A DNA stretch of 64,000 nucleotides from CAYRTV01 sp964505785 (GCA_964505785.1 CAZDJZ010000001.1:124001-188000), one strand, 5' to 3'. Shown: positions 8,795 to 17,900, counted from the first letter of the stretch. Notes: generated from the letters alone by a model not told the origin. Translations and numbers: made by a program.

Positions 8795-9817
8795 ATGACC
8801 GGACCCACATTAAAAAAAACAATCACTCAGGAGCAAATTCGTTTTTACCTCAAATCATGCAAATATTACCGTTTTCCGTTTTTTGATCCCAGAAACTGTT
8901 ACCGCAAGAGCGGGTTGTTCGATCGGCTCGAGGAAGCCCTTGACGAGACCGGGCGGATGCTGCAGATGGAATACGGCCGGAATTTTCTCTCCATAAACTT
9001 GCGGGGAAGCTGGCTGCGGGGGATACCTATTTGGGGCGATGACGTGGATGTGCTGTTTATCGTAAATGATTTACCGAAAGAAAAAAAATTGAATATCCTG
9101 GACTATGCCCGCAAGGAACTTCGCAAGAAAAACCCTTTATTTAAAATGTGTGAAGGCAAGATTGAAGCTGGACAAAAAGTGGAACCCATAACTTTTCTTG
9201 ATCTAGCGGAAATACCCCATATTATGAATAAATACATGTATGGGCTGGGGCATTTTTTGCATCGGTACGAAAGTTCCGGCCGGGATGAATTCCAGGATGA
9301 TTTTTTCGGTTCAAAACTGACGAGTAAAAAGACCTCTTTTTTGAAAAGCGGAATTCTCATTCCCTATGTTGGATGGATTTACGGACGGGACCGCAAGCAG
9401 GAAGTGTTTGAGGTCATCAACCGGTTTCTCCCTATTCCCACAAAAAAAACCGGAATATATTCCGAAAAGGAAATCGATGAAACCAAAGAAACCCTTCGCC
9501 AGGCGTTTATTGCCCGCAACCTTGTCTATCCTTCTCTTGAATTAAAAAAAGCCGTTCGTTTGACAAATGAACTGGCTGACCGGAAAGATGAAGCGATGAA
9601 TCTTTATAAGAACCTGGCTCCGCTGCAGGAGGTTTATGCACGGGCCGTGATTAATTTTCTCTATACGGTGAAAGTTGAAGAAAAACTCTTAAATACAGTC
9701 GTGACTCCGGAGCGCATAGAGAAATTTGCCCCTACATATGACCAACTGGTTTATGATATTAAGGAAAAAGCATACCAGCGGCTGGTCAATCCTCCCGTCA
9801 AATTAAATCAAAAATGA
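8795..9817 (+). CDS. putative nucleotidyltransferase-fold protein (pol-beta-like), function unknown
   Basis: The 340-residue protein contains NLRGSWLRGIPIWGDDVDVL (68-87): Gly71-Ser72 followed by Asp83-x-Asp85, the pattern of the DNA polymerase beta nucleotidyltransferase superfamily. The layout is closest to archaeal-type CCA-adding and related enzymes, where GS-x-x-RG precedes the two catalytic Asp. A third carboxylate could be Glu130 in KVEPITFLDL, but that is not certain. The C-terminal half is helical and Lys-rich (KETLRQAFIARNLVYPSLELKKAV). AAAGGAG lies seven bases before the ATG. It is a single gene with no functional neighbours. I do not recognise a named family. Confidence 0.6.
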   Translation: MTGPTLKKTITQEQIRFYLKSCKYYRFPFFDPRNCYRKSGLFDRLEEALDETGRMLQMEYGRNFLSINLRGSWLRGIPIWGDDVDVLFIVNDLPKEKKLNILDYARKELRKKNPLFKMCEGKIEAGQKVEPITFLDLAEIPHIMNKYMYGLGHFLHRYESSGRDEFQDDFFGSKLTSKKTSFLKSGILIPYVGWIYGRDRKQEVFEVINRFLPIPTKKTGIYSEKEIDETKETLRQAFIARNLVYPSLELKKAVRLTNELADRKDEAMNLYKNLAPLQEVYARAVINFLYTVKVEEKLLNTVVTPERIEKFAPTYDQLVYDIKEKAYQRLVNPPVKLNQK

Positions 9818-9828
9818 CATGCCAGCGT

Positions 9829-9893
9829 CATCCTGAGAAGCCAAACGACGAAGGATCTTAGAGCGCTTTGCATCCCAAATTTCAAATCCCAAA
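9829..9893. repeat. dispersed GTCATCCTGAG element fragment followed by a TCCCAAA heptamer array
   Basis: GTCATCCTGAG begins just after the preceding gene and leads into GAAGGATCTTAGAG, the left half of the dispersed element seen at 37379 and 58289. At 9873-9893 three heptamers of the form TCCCAAA/TTTCAAA stand in tandem. The rest of the 230-bp gap to 10048 shows nothing else I can name. Confidence 0.6.
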
Positions 9894-10048
9894 TCTAATA
9901 CCACTGCAAAGCCTGGTGATCCTGGAGAAGAACCGTTGGAGACACTGGTCAATGTAACGCTCTCATTGAATTTTCAATAGAGATCATATTAATCAGGGAT
10001 AAAAAGTGATTGCAAAAAATACCGCAGATTTTTTATAAAAAGGTCAGG

Positions 10049-10528
10049 TCAGTAGTCTTCAAGATGATTGAACTCTGCGTCTTCCAGCCATTGCTGGGGC
10101 CGGTTGACGAACCGGATCATGTTTTCCAGAAGATAATAATGGCGTTTTTCTTCGTCCGCAATTTTTAAAAGCAGGTCTTTCTCCTGCGGCTCATCTGTTT
10201 CTTCAGCCTTATTTTCGTATAATTCAAGGCTTTTGGTTTCAAGATCCTGTGCTTTTTTATATAATTCAATCTGGCTGGTTTCATCTCCGATGTCACCGGC
10301 ATTCATTTGGGAGAAAATATTTTTCGCGTCGGTCAGAACTTTGGTTTCCGTCATTTTCGGACCCGCCATCTTTCTCATACCCTCGATAACTTTATAATGC
10401 TTGACTTCATCATCGGCCAGCATGGTCAAAATATGCTTCAATCCGGAATTCTTGGTATTTTGGGCCAGTTCCCGGTAAAATTCTTCGCCGTCCTTTTCCA
10501 TTTTCATAGCGTATTCAAGAATATTCAT
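10049..10528 (-). CDS. rubrerythrin/ferritin-like di-iron protein
   Basis: The 159-residue protein is a predicted four-helix bundle with ferritin-like di-iron ligands: Glu15/16 in the first helix, ExxH at Glu41-His44 (DDEVKHYKV), a third-helix Glu in LELYENKAEE, and a second ExxH at Glu127-His130 (DEEKRHYYL). No rubredoxin Cys4 domain follows, so it matches the short rubrerythrin-like (COG1633) type. Likely roles are peroxide or oxygen detoxification or iron handling in the cytoplasm. AAGGAG lies seven bases before the ATG. It is divergent from pilB, with 322 bp between them. Confidence 0.85.
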   Translation of the reverse strand: MNILEYAMKMEKDGEEFYRELAQNTKNSGLKHILTMLADDEVKHYKVIEGMRKMAGPKMTETKVLTDAKNIFSQMNAGDIGDETSQIELYKKAQDLETKSLELYENKAEETDEPQEKDLLLKIADEEKRHYYLLENMIRFVNRPQQWLEDAEFNHLEDY

Positions 10529-10850
10529 GATCTTTCTCCTTAATTTCTTATAACAATATGATATCAGAAAAGCCTTTGGCCGTTAAGCCATCCTGAACAG
10601 GTCAGGGCATATAACCTTTTGAGGTGAGGGGGGGGATGATAAATTCACCGGGGAAACCCCCCACCATGGTGATTGACCTGCAAGAGGGGAGCTGTGAAAA
10701 TAAAGGCGAGGTTAGGTTTGAATCAACTTAAGTCAACGCAATCACTCAAATGTTCACAAGAGAAAACAGGGCGCTTTTCTGCGTCTATAACAATAGGTGC
10801 GGAATGTTGACAAACGATTTTAAATTGATTAATTTAAGAGAACAATCAAA
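10529..10850. other. intergenic region between rubrerythrin-like gene and pilB
   Basis: This 322-bp gap holds a GC-rich stem-loop (GGGG at 10650-10653 with CCCC at 10657-10660, flanked by TCACC at 10645-10649 and GGTGA at 10668-10672) and, at its right end, a promoter-like sequence for pilB. The fold does not match any riboswitch that I recognise, including the cyclic-di-GMP type sometimes found near pilus genes. Confidence 0.4.
10807..10835 (+). promoter_or_regulatory. candidate sigma-70 promoter of pilB
   Basis: TTGACA at 10807-10812 is followed, after exactly 17 bp, by TAATTT at 10830-10835. The predicted start, near 10842, would leave a leader of only about nine bases before the pilB ATG, which has no good Shine-Dalgarno. 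pilB may therefore be read from a nearly leaderless transcript. Confidence 0.5.
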
Positions 10851-12590
10851 ATGGGATCAAATTTAGGCGAAATTCTTCTAAAGGAGAAGCTTCTCAATTC
10901 CGAGCAGCTTAAATCCGCAGAGGATTATCAAAAAAAGAATGATGTGACAATGGGCACGGCCATTGTCAACCTGGGTTTATTATCGGAAGAAGAAATGGCT
11001 CAGGCATTGAGCCGGCAGCTGGGATATCCTTATATTAACCTGGACCAGTTTGAAGTCTATCCGGATGTCATCAGTCTCATTCCTGTGGAAATCGCTCAAA
11101 AATACTTGATTATGCCGATTCACCGGATCCGGTCTTTTTTGACACTGGCTATGGTGGACCCTACCGATTTGGAAGTCATTGAGGATGTCCGGTTCCGTAC
11201 CGGTTTGAGCATTCAGCCGGTTATCGCATCCGAGTCCGGGATCGCCAATTCCATAAAAAAGTATTATGGTTCATCCGATTCACTCCGGGTTAAACAAATT
11301 GTGGATGAAATCGAACAGGCGGAAGATACCAGTGTCAATATCATTGAAGAGGAAGAAGAAGACTATGATATTGAAGAACTGGCACGCTCCACAGAGGAAG
11401 CCCCGATTATCACCCTGGTCAATACCGTCTTTATCGATGCCATAAAAAAGGGCGCCAGCGATGTTCATTTCGAACCCTACGAAAAAGCCTTCCGGGTCCG
11501 GTACCGTTTGGACGGGACCATGTACGAGATGATGAACCTGGCGTTAAAGTTTAAAAACCCAGTGATTTCACGGGTGAAAATTTTATCCAACATGGATATT
11601 GCGGAAAAGCGGCTTCCTCAGGACGGCCGGATCAAAATGCGGGTTAAGCTTGAAAACGGCATCCGTAAAGAAGTGGATATGCGTGTATCCAGTGTGCCCA
11701 CGATTTTCGGTGAAAAGATCGTGGTCCGCATCCTGGATAAGGAAATGCTGAAACTGGATTTATCCAAACTCGGATTTGAAGAAGGTCCGTTGAAGATTTT
11801 TACCGAAGCGATCAAGCGCCCGTGGGGGATTATCCTGGTGACCGGGCCGACGGGAAGCGGAAAAACCAATACGCTTTATTCCGCTATCGGGACCTTGAAT
11901 TCCATGGAAAAAAATATCATGACCGCGGAGGACCCGGTGGAATTTTATATCCCCGGAATCAACCAGGTCAATATAAAAGAAGAGATCGGATTGACATTTC
12001 CAAGTACCCTGCGCAGTTTTTTGCGGCAGGACCCGGATATTATGCTGGTGGGAGAGATGCGGGACTTCGATACGGTGGATATCGCCATTAAGGCGGCCTT
12101 GACCGGCCACCTGGTTTTCTCTACGGTTCACACCAATGATGCTGCAAGCACCGTCCTGCGTTTAGTCAACATGGATGTGGAGCCGTTCCTGGTTTCAGAC
12201 TCGGTGCATTTGATTGTGGCCCAGCGCCTGGTAAGGCGGTTGTGCAGCGAGTGCAAGGCCAGGCACAATCTTCCGCCTGAAGCTCTGATGGATATCGGTT
12301 ATTCAAAAGAGTCTGCGGAAAAAATTAAAGTTTACAAGCCCAACGGCTGCAGTAACTGCCATAATACGGGATACAAGGGGCGGACCGGATTGTTCGAAGT
12401 TATGCAGGTGGATAATACTATTAAAGATTTGATATTAGGAAGAGCATCCTCTCAGGCCATCAAGAAAAAAGCTTTGGAAAACGGAATGACCACACTGCGG
12501 CAAAGCGGATTGCATAAAATCAAGGAAGGGATCACTTCAATTGAGGAGGTCTTGCGGGAAACGGTTAAGGATATGGAGGTATCGAAATGA
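10851..12590 (+). CDS. pilB: type IV pilus assembly ATPase PilB
   Basis: This 579-residue hexameric ATPase powers pilus extension at the cytoplasmic face. An N-terminal MshEN/GSPII-E domain (about 1-150) precedes the ATPase core. The core shows Walker A GPTGSGKT starting near Gly332, an Asp box (TAEDPVEF), Walker B (DPDIMLVGEMRD) and a His box (GHLVFSTVHTND). A four-Cys zinc site (CSEC near 465 and CSNC near 500) is typical of PilB/GspE. It heads the pilB-pilT-pilC-pilS-pilR run. GspE of type II secretion is the alternative, but PilT next door favours PilB. Confidence 0.96.
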   Translation: MGSNLGEILLKEKLLNSEQLKSAEDYQKKNDVTMGTAIVNLGLLSEEEMAQALSRQLGYPYINLDQFEVYPDVISLIPVEIAQKYLIMPIHRIRSFLTLAMVDPTDLEVIEDVRFRTGLSIQPVIASESGIANSIKKYYGSSDSLRVKQIVDEIEQAEDTSVNIIEEEEEDYDIEELARSTEEAPIITLVNTVFIDAIKKGASDVHFEPYEKAFRVRYRLDGTMYEMMNLALKFKNPVISRVKILSNMDIAEKRLPQDGRIKMRVKLENGIRKEVDMRVSSVPTIFGEKIVVRILDKEMLKLDLSKLGFEEGPLKIFTEAIKRPWGIILVTGPTGSGKTNTLYSAIGTLNSMEKNIMTAEDPVEFYIPGINQVNIKEEIGLTFPSTLRSFLRQDPDIMLVGEMRDFDTVDIAIKAALTGHLVFSTVHTNDAASTVLRLVNMDVEPFLVSDSVHLIVAQRLVRRLCSECKARHNLPPEALMDIGYSKESAEKIKVYKPNGCSNCHNTGYKGRTGLFEVMQVDNTIKDLILGRASSQAIKKKALENGMTTLRQSGLHKIKEGITSIEEVLRETVKDMEVSK

Positions 12591-13705
12591 GCGTGACCAT
12601 TCAGGAATTGTTGAAATTAACGGTTGAAAAAGATGCCAGCGATTTGCATGTCACCACACATGTTCCCCCCCGGGTCCGGGTGGACGGTACTCTTCTGTCC
12701 CTTGATTATCCTCCCTTGACAGCGACCCAAACCAAAAACCTGGTTTACAGCCTGCTGACGGACCGGCAAAAAAAACAATTTGAAGAAAAATTGGAATTGG
12801 ATTTTTCCTTCGGAATAAAAGAATTGGGACGGTTCCGGGGAAACGTATTCATGCAGAAGGGCGCGGTGGCGGGTGCTTTCCGCCGGTTTCTTCCCACCAA
12901 TTGGAGTTTTGCGGAACTGGGTCTTCCTCAGCGCCTGGCCAAGCTTTGCTACCTCCCCAGGGGCCTGGTTCTCGTGACCGGCCCGACCGGGTGCGGTAAA
13001 TCCACCACTCTGGCGTGCATGATCAATCATATAAACAGAGACCGTAAAGTCCACATTGTGACCATCGAGGACCCGATCGAATATTTTTTCACCCCCCAGG
13101 AATCGATTATCAACCAAAGAGAGCTCCTGGTGGATACACTTTCTTATACCAATGCCCTGCGCTCCGTATTGCGGGAAGACCCGGATGTGGTGCTGGTGGG
13201 GGAAATGCGTGATTTGGAAACGGTGGAATCGACTCTCCGTGTGGCGGAGACGGGACATTTGACCTTCTCCACCCTGCATACCAATTCGGCGGTGGAAACC
13301 ATTTCGCGGATCGTGGATATTTTCCCGTCGCAGTATCAGACTCAAATCCGGATCATGCTGTCTATGACCCTGGAAGGAGTAATCACCCAGACGCTCCTTC
13401 CGCGTGCGGACGGGCCGGGAAGGGTCTTGGCCATGGAAATATTGATCCCGAATTCGGCGATCCGGAATTTGATCCGGGAGAATAAAGTTCATCAGATTTA
13501 CTCGACTATGCAGATGGGACAGGAAAAATTCGGGATGCAGACCTTTAACCAATCCCTGGCCAATTTATATTTAAAGAAAACCATCACGCTGGAAACAGCG
13601 ATGAATGCAACATCCAAGCCCGAGGAATTGACCGATATTATTCAGCGCAGGGAAGGCTTGGGTGTGACTAAAAGTCATTTTAAGACCCAGTCAATGACAA
13701 AATAA
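12587..13705 (+). CDS. pilT: twitching motility ATPase PilT
   Basis: The 372-residue retraction ATPase depolymerises the pilus. Visible are Walker A GPTGCGKST (starting near residue 132), the Asp box TIEDPIEYFF, Walker B DPDVVLVGEMRD, the His box GHLTFSTLHTN and the AIRNLIRENK segment, which corresponds to the AIRNLIRE motif required for retraction in known PilT proteins. The ATG overlaps the pilB stop by four bases (ATGA), indicating translational coupling. Its presence points to active twitching or DNA uptake rather than static pili. Confidence 0.96.
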   Translation: MSVTIQELLKLTVEKDASDLHVTTHVPPRVRVDGTLLSLDYPPLTATQTKNLVYSLLTDRQKKQFEEKLELDFSFGIKELGRFRGNVFMQKGAVAGAFRRFLPTNWSFAELGLPQRLAKLCYLPRGLVLVTGPTGCGKSTTLACMINHINRDRKVHIVTIEDPIEYFFTPQESIINQRELLVDTLSYTNALRSVLREDPDVVLVGEMRDLETVESTLRVAETGHLTFSTLHTNSAVETISRIVDIFPSQYQTQIRIMLSMTLEGVITQTLLPRADGPGRVLAMEILIPNSAIRNLIRENKVHQIYSTMQMGQEKFGMQTFNQSLANLYLKKTITLETAMNATSKPEELTDIIQRREGLGVTKSHFKTQSMTK

Positions 13706-13717
13706 AAGAGGGGTATC

Positions 13718-14920
13718 ATGCCTGTTTTTAAATGGAAAGGCCGAAACCGGTACGGGGATGTGGTCCGCGGGGAACGGCGGGCGAAAAACGCCCGTGAACT
13801 GTCAATGGTCCTTCAGCAGGAACAGATCAATGTGACGAATGTTGCCCGCAAAGGGATGGACCTAAAGATTCCCGCCCTGGAGAGGAAAAAGGTCAAACCA
13901 AGGGAATTGGCTGTATTCAGCCGGCAGCTTTCCGTCCTTATCGACGCCGAGCTGCCGTTGATTCAAGGCCTGAATATCCTGTCGGAACAGACCAAAAACA
14001 AGTATTTCAAAAGGGTTCTCATTAAGGCCAGGGAAGATGTGGAAGCGGGATCCACACTGAACCAGGCGCTGCGGAAATTTCCCAATGTTTTCAATGATCT
14101 TTTCTGCAATTTGATCGCCTCCGGCGAACAGAGCGGATCGCTGGACATCATGCTGCGCCGGCTGGCGGAATTTTTAGAACGTATCGTCAAATTGAGGGCG
14201 CAAGTCCGGCAGGCCATGATTTATCCGTCCGTTATTGTGGTTTTTGCGATCCTGGTTGTGATCTTTATGCTGTGGCAGGTCATTCCTGTTTTTGCCAGTG
14301 TTTTTATAGAATTGGGGGCTCAGCTGCCGGCACTGACAGCCTTTATTCTAACCCTCAGTAATTTTGTTCAAAAATATATAATTTGGATTTTCGCCGGGAT
14401 TGTCGCTTTGGCGATTGCTTTCAGATTTTTCCGCAAGTCGGACTATGGACGCAAAGTCACGGACCGGATTGCGCTTAAGCTGCCGCTTTTCGGCGCTTTA
14501 CTTAAGAAAGTGGGGTTATCCCGAATCACCAGGACCTTAAGCACATTGCTCACTGGAGGGGTTCCCATGCTGGAGAGCCTTAAAATCACATCCACTACGG
14601 CTGGAAATGTGATTTTAGAACAGGACCTCATGGATGTCCGCTCCATGGTTGCGGAAGGATCCAGCATGACGGATGCCTTAAAAGAAAGGCCGAATTTTCC
14701 TTTTATGATGGTCCAGATGGTGGGTGTTGGAGAAGCCACCGGAACCCTGGATGAGATGCTGTCCAAGCTGGCAGATTTTTATGACGAGGAAGTGGAAGCC
14801 ACGGTCAGCGCGCTCTTGTCTGTGCTGGAACCGGTTTTGCTGGTGTTTGTCGGCGGGATGGTCGGAACGATTATTGTGGCCATGTACCTGCCGATTTTCA
14901 GCCTGATTTCCCAGTTCTAA
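13718..14920 (+). CDS. pilC: type IV pilus inner-membrane platform protein PilC
   Basis: The 400-residue protein is the platform that couples PilB and PilT to pilin movement. It holds two GspF domains (FSRQLSVLIDAELPLIQGL and RTLSTLLTGGVPMLESLKI) and three TM segments, near 167-190, 220-240 and at the C-terminus (VFVGGMVGTIIVAMYLPIF). The VEPVLL-like turn before the last TM (VLEPVLLVFVGG) is characteristic. GAGGGG lies six bases before the ATG. It follows pilT by 12 bp. Confidence 0.95.
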   Translation: MPVFKWKGRNRYGDVVRGERRAKNARELSMVLQQEQINVTNVARKGMDLKIPALERKKVKPRELAVFSRQLSVLIDAELPLIQGLNILSEQTKNKYFKRVLIKAREDVEAGSTLNQALRKFPNVFNDLFCNLIASGEQSGSLDIMLRRLAEFLERIVKLRAQVRQAMIYPSVIVVFAILVVIFMLWQVIPVFASVFIELGAQLPALTAFILTLSNFVQKYIIWIFAGIVALAIAFRFFRKSDYGRKVTDRIALKLPLFGALLKKVGLSRITRTLSTLLTGGVPMLESLKITSTTAGNVILEQDLMDVRSMVAEGSSMTDALKERPNFPFMMVQMVGVGEATGTLDEMLSKLADFYDEEVEATVSALLSVLEPVLLVFVGGMVGTIIVAMYLPIFSLISQF

Positions 14921-15006
14921 GGCATTGCGGCACTCTGAATGTTTTCAGCCCGCGCAGTTTCCAATGAGCGGGTGGTCCCGCCGTTTTGTTCCCGGTGAAA
15001 ATAAAC

Positions 15007-16293
15007 ATGGAGATTAAAAGAAAAGACCTGTTTTGGTTTATCATCCTGCGGCTGGTGGTTATTACCTCGCTGGCTGTTTCCGTCATCTTTATCCAGTATG
15101 GAACATCCGCGTTTTTTGAAGTTTCCCCGCTTTTGTCCCATTTATACACTTTCATTCTAATCGTTTATGGAATCTCGGCGGTATATTTTCTCCTGTTCTG
15201 GTGGAACCGTCACCTTAAGGCACAGGTTTACCTGCAAATTTTTCTTGATTTGTTTTTTATCACCTATATGGTTTATATTTCCGGGGGGCTGAGGGGGTCC
15301 TTTTATTTCCTGTACATTTTTGAGATCATCGCCGCCAGTGTGGTGCTGTCAAACCGGGCTGCTTATTTAACCGCGGCATTATCCTGTATCTTTTTTGGTT
15401 TGCTGGTCGACGCCACTTATTTTGGTTTTATTCCCTATTTTTCGCCGGAAGGAGAGAAAATAACCCTGGCGGTGCTGCTCAATAATATTATACTGGCTTG
15501 GGGTGTGTTTTTCCTGGTCGCCTTCCTGATCAATTCTTTAATGGGAAACCTGCGCAAGACCAATGAAAAATTAACCCAGGCCCAGCGCGAACTGGAAATC
15601 AAAAAACACCTGGCGATGGCCGGAGAGTTTGCGGCCCAATTGGCGCATGAGATCAGAAATCCGCTGGCTGCAGTATCCGGTTCCGTGCAGGTGCTGAAGG
15701 ACAGCCTGGACCTGGCGCCGGATCAAAGAACGCTGATGAATATCGTCGTGGACGAGTCGGAGCGCGTGTCCCAGTCCATCGAGCAGTTTTTAAACCTGGC
15801 GGCTTCCGGGAAACATGTCTTCACGCCTGTGAGATTGTCGGAAACTCTCCAAGAGACCCTGCTTCTTCTCCAAGGGGGAAAAGAATTTAACGGGGATATC
15901 CGGCTGGAGGGAAATTTCAAAGACAGCCCGATTGAATACTACGGCAATAAGAATCAATTCAAACAAATATTCTGGAATATTATTAAAAATGGAATCAAAG
16001 CCATGCCGGACGGCGGCATTCTGAGGATCAATTTTTTTCGAAAGGAAGACGGGGGCATACGCATGATGTTTTCAGATACCGGATTCGGGATGGATGAAAA
16101 AGAAAAGGAAAAATTATTCGAGCCCTTTCATTCCGGATTCACGCAAGGAAGCGGGATAGGAATGACGGTGGTCCGGCGAATAGTTGAAGAATACGGCGGA
16201 AGGATTACGGCTGACACGCAATCCGGAAAGGGAATGCGTGTGACGATAGAACTTCCGGAGTCGAAACCGTATGATGATCAAAAAAAAGGATAA
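15007..16293 (+). CDS. pilS: sensor histidine kinase PilS
   Basis: This membrane kinase has about six N-terminal TM helices (residues about 5-190) and no large periplasmic domain, as in PilS. The H-box is QLAHEIRNPLAAVSG, with the phosphoacceptor at about His214. The N-box is NIIKNGIKAM, and the G-boxes are FSDTGFGM and GSGIGMTVV. I chose the ATG at 15007, with GGTGA eight bases upstream, over a TTG at 14986 in the same frame, giving 428 residues. It lies seven bases before pilR and should phosphorylate it. In Pseudomonas, PilS senses pilin level in the membrane; whether it does so here is inference. Confidence 0.92.
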   Translation: MEIKRKDLFWFIILRLVVITSLAVSVIFIQYGTSAFFEVSPLLSHLYTFILIVYGISAVYFLLFWWNRHLKAQVYLQIFLDLFFITYMVYISGGLRGSFYFLYIFEIIAASVVLSNRAAYLTAALSCIFFGLLVDATYFGFIPYFSPEGEKITLAVLLNNIILAWGVFFLVAFLINSLMGNLRKTNEKLTQAQRELEIKKHLAMAGEFAAQLAHEIRNPLAAVSGSVQVLKDSLDLAPDQRTLMNIVVDESERVSQSIEQFLNLAASGKHVFTPVRLSETLQETLLLLQGGKEFNGDIRLEGNFKDSPIEYYGNKNQFKQIFWNIIKNGIKAMPDGGILRINFFRKEDGGIRMMFSDTGFGMDEKEKEKLFEPFHSGFTQGSGIGMTVVRRIVEEYGGRITADTQSGKGMRVTIELPESKPYDDQKKG

Positions 16294-16299
16294 ATACCC

Positions 16300-17694
16300 A
16301 TGGATAAACTGCTCATAATTGATGATGAAAAAAGCATTTTGGACATGTTGAAAATTGCCTTTGAAAAGGAAAACCATGAAGTGGATACGGCGCTTTCGGC
16401 GGACCGGGCTTTCACGATGATTGAACAGGGGGATTATGACCTGGTTTTAACTGATATCCGGCTTCCCCAAAAAAGCGGGATGGATATTCTCAAATACGTC
16501 CGCAAACACAAACCCGAAATCCCGGTGATCATGATCACGGCCTACGGGACGATCAAACAGGCGGTCGAAGCCTTTAAAGCGGGAGCTGTGGATTATGTGG
16601 TCAAACCGTTCGATATGGAAGAGCTGAAAATCATAGTGGCCAAGGGTCTGGAAAAGCGGAAACTCAGGGAGGAAAACATCCAGCTGAAGCGGGAACTGCG
16701 GGAAAAATACCGGTTTGACAACATGATCGGAAAATGCCCGGAGATACAAAAAATTTACAATTTGATCGAAAAAATTGCATTATCCGATTCCACCATTCTG
16801 ATTTCAGGCGAGAGCGGGACCGGCAAAGAAGTTGCGGCCCGGGCTATTCATTTTCAAAGCCGCCGCAGCGACCATGCTTTTGTTACGGTCAACTGCGGGG
16901 CTCTGCCGGAAAGTTTACTGGAAAGCGAGCTGTTCGGCCATATGCGGGGGGCCTTCACCGGAGCGGTCGCCCAAAAAAAAGGCATGTTTGAAGTTGCGGA
17001 AAAGGGGACCCTTTTCCTGGATGAAATCGGGGAGATATCTCCTTCAATTCAAGTCAAACTTCTGCGGGCGATTCAGGATAAAAGTGTTCGCCGGGTTGGC
17101 GGGACCCGGGAGATACCGGTGGACTGCCGGATCATTTCCGCCACCAACCAGGATCTCAAGCAAAGAATCAAAACCGGTGAATTCAGAGAGGATCTTTATT
17201 ACCGTCTGAATGTGATTTCCTTTGAAATGCCGCCGCTGAGGGAAAGGAAAGAGGACATTCCCCTGCTGGTGGATTATTTTCTCACTCTGCACTGCAGGAA
17301 AATGAATGTTCCGAAAAAAAGGATCGCGCCGGAAGTGTTTTCCATATTTGAAAATTACCATTGGCCCGGAAACATACGGGAACTGGCCAACGTTGTTGAA
17401 AGAACGGTGGCGATTGAAGAGCGGGAAACGGTTACCCGCAAAAGCCTGCCCGGGGAACTGCTGGAACCGGTGTCCGGCGGCATCAATTATGAAATAGAGG
17501 AAGGCTTCAACCTGAACCGGAAAATCGATGCCGTCACAAAAAAATATTTAGAGCAGGCCTTGGTCGTTTCAGGAGGGAGTTTAAAAAAAAGCGCTTCCTT
17601 GCTGGGGATAAATTACCGTTCGGCCCGCTACCTGATGGAAAAATACGGGCTCAGGGAAACCCGGAACAGCATCAAAGAGGAGCTTCCGGAATAG
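16300..17694 (+). CDS. pilR: sigma-54-dependent response regulator PilR
   Basis: The 464-residue activator has a receiver domain (acidic pair 8-9, phosphoacceptor Asp52, Lys102), an AAA+ sigma-54 interaction domain with Walker A GESGTGKE (near 170), the GAFTGA loop that contacts RpoN (near 217) and Walker B GTLFLDEIGE. A Fis-type helix-turn-helix closes it (KKSASLLGINYRSARYLMEK). It should bind upstream of pilA and remodel RpoN polymerase there. A sigma-54 promoter with paired upstream sites lies in the next intergenic region, and rpoN itself is at 61125-62564. Confidence 0.95.
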   Translation: MDKLLIIDDEKSILDMLKIAFEKENHEVDTALSADRAFTMIEQGDYDLVLTDIRLPQKSGMDILKYVRKHKPEIPVIMITAYGTIKQAVEAFKAGAVDYVVKPFDMEELKIIVAKGLEKRKLREENIQLKRELREKYRFDNMIGKCPEIQKIYNLIEKIALSDSTILISGESGTGKEVAARAIHFQSRRSDHAFVTVNCGALPESLLESELFGHMRGAFTGAVAQKKGMFEVAEKGTLFLDEIGEISPSIQVKLLRAIQDKSVRRVGGTREIPVDCRIISATNQDLKQRIKTGEFREDLYYRLNVISFEMPPLRERKEDIPLLVDYFLTLHCRKMNVPKKRIAPEVFSIFENYHWPGNIRELANVVERTVAIEERETVTRKSLPGELLEPVSGGINYEIEEGFNLNRKIDAVTKKYLEQALVVSGGSLKKSASLLGINYRSARYLMEKYGLRETRNSIKEELPE

Positions 17695-17712
17695 CTTGCA
17701 AAAACGCACAAT

Positions 17713-17740
17713 TTGTCATATGATGGACAAAAATTGTCAT
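17713..17740 (+). promoter_or_regulatory. candidate PilR upstream activating sites
   Basis: TTGTCAT occurs at 17713-17719 and again at 17734-17740, exactly 21 bp apart, about two helical turns. The first also forms an inverted pair, TTTGTC with GACAAA, around an eight-base spacer. The pair lies about 100-126 bp upstream of the predicted pilA start, the usual distance for an enhancer of sigma-54 promoters. Confidence 0.6.
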
Positions 17741-17812
17741 TATGATGAGGCCAAAGCCATTCCGGTATTAGTTAAGTTGCAGAAATTAAACGAATTAAAC
17801 AATTCTCTGGGT

Positions 17813-17827
17813 TGGCATAAATGTTGC
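17813..17827 (+). promoter_or_regulatory. sigma-54 (-24/-12) promoter of pilA
   Basis: TGGCA at 17813-17817 and TTGC at 17824-17827 place GG and GC 12 bp apart, matching the TGGCAC-N5-TTGC consensus apart from one base. The start would be near 17839, leaving a leader of about 60 bases that ends in a strong AAAGGAGG before the pilin ATG. Confidence 0.88.
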
Positions 17828-17900
17828 ATATAATAAAAGCATATGAATAAAAATTTTTTCCCGGTTTCAATGAAAACCAGAGGAAAAAGGAGGATTTAAG

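Noticed and set aside
9818..10048. Possible small RNA or tRNA in the gap after the nucleotidyltransferase gene
   Set aside because: No cloverleaf, CCA end or terminator is visible; the sequence is explained by repeat fragments.
10640..10675. Possible riboswitch before pilB
   Set aside because: The GC-rich stem lacks the conserved core of the cyclic-di-GMP riboswitches and of others that I know. It could be chance or a remnant of a repeat.
12617..13552. Long open frame of about 310 codons on the strand opposite pilT
   Set aside because: It is the mirror of a strongly conserved gene, and its composition (rich in His, Gln and Arg) is typical of a shadow frame.
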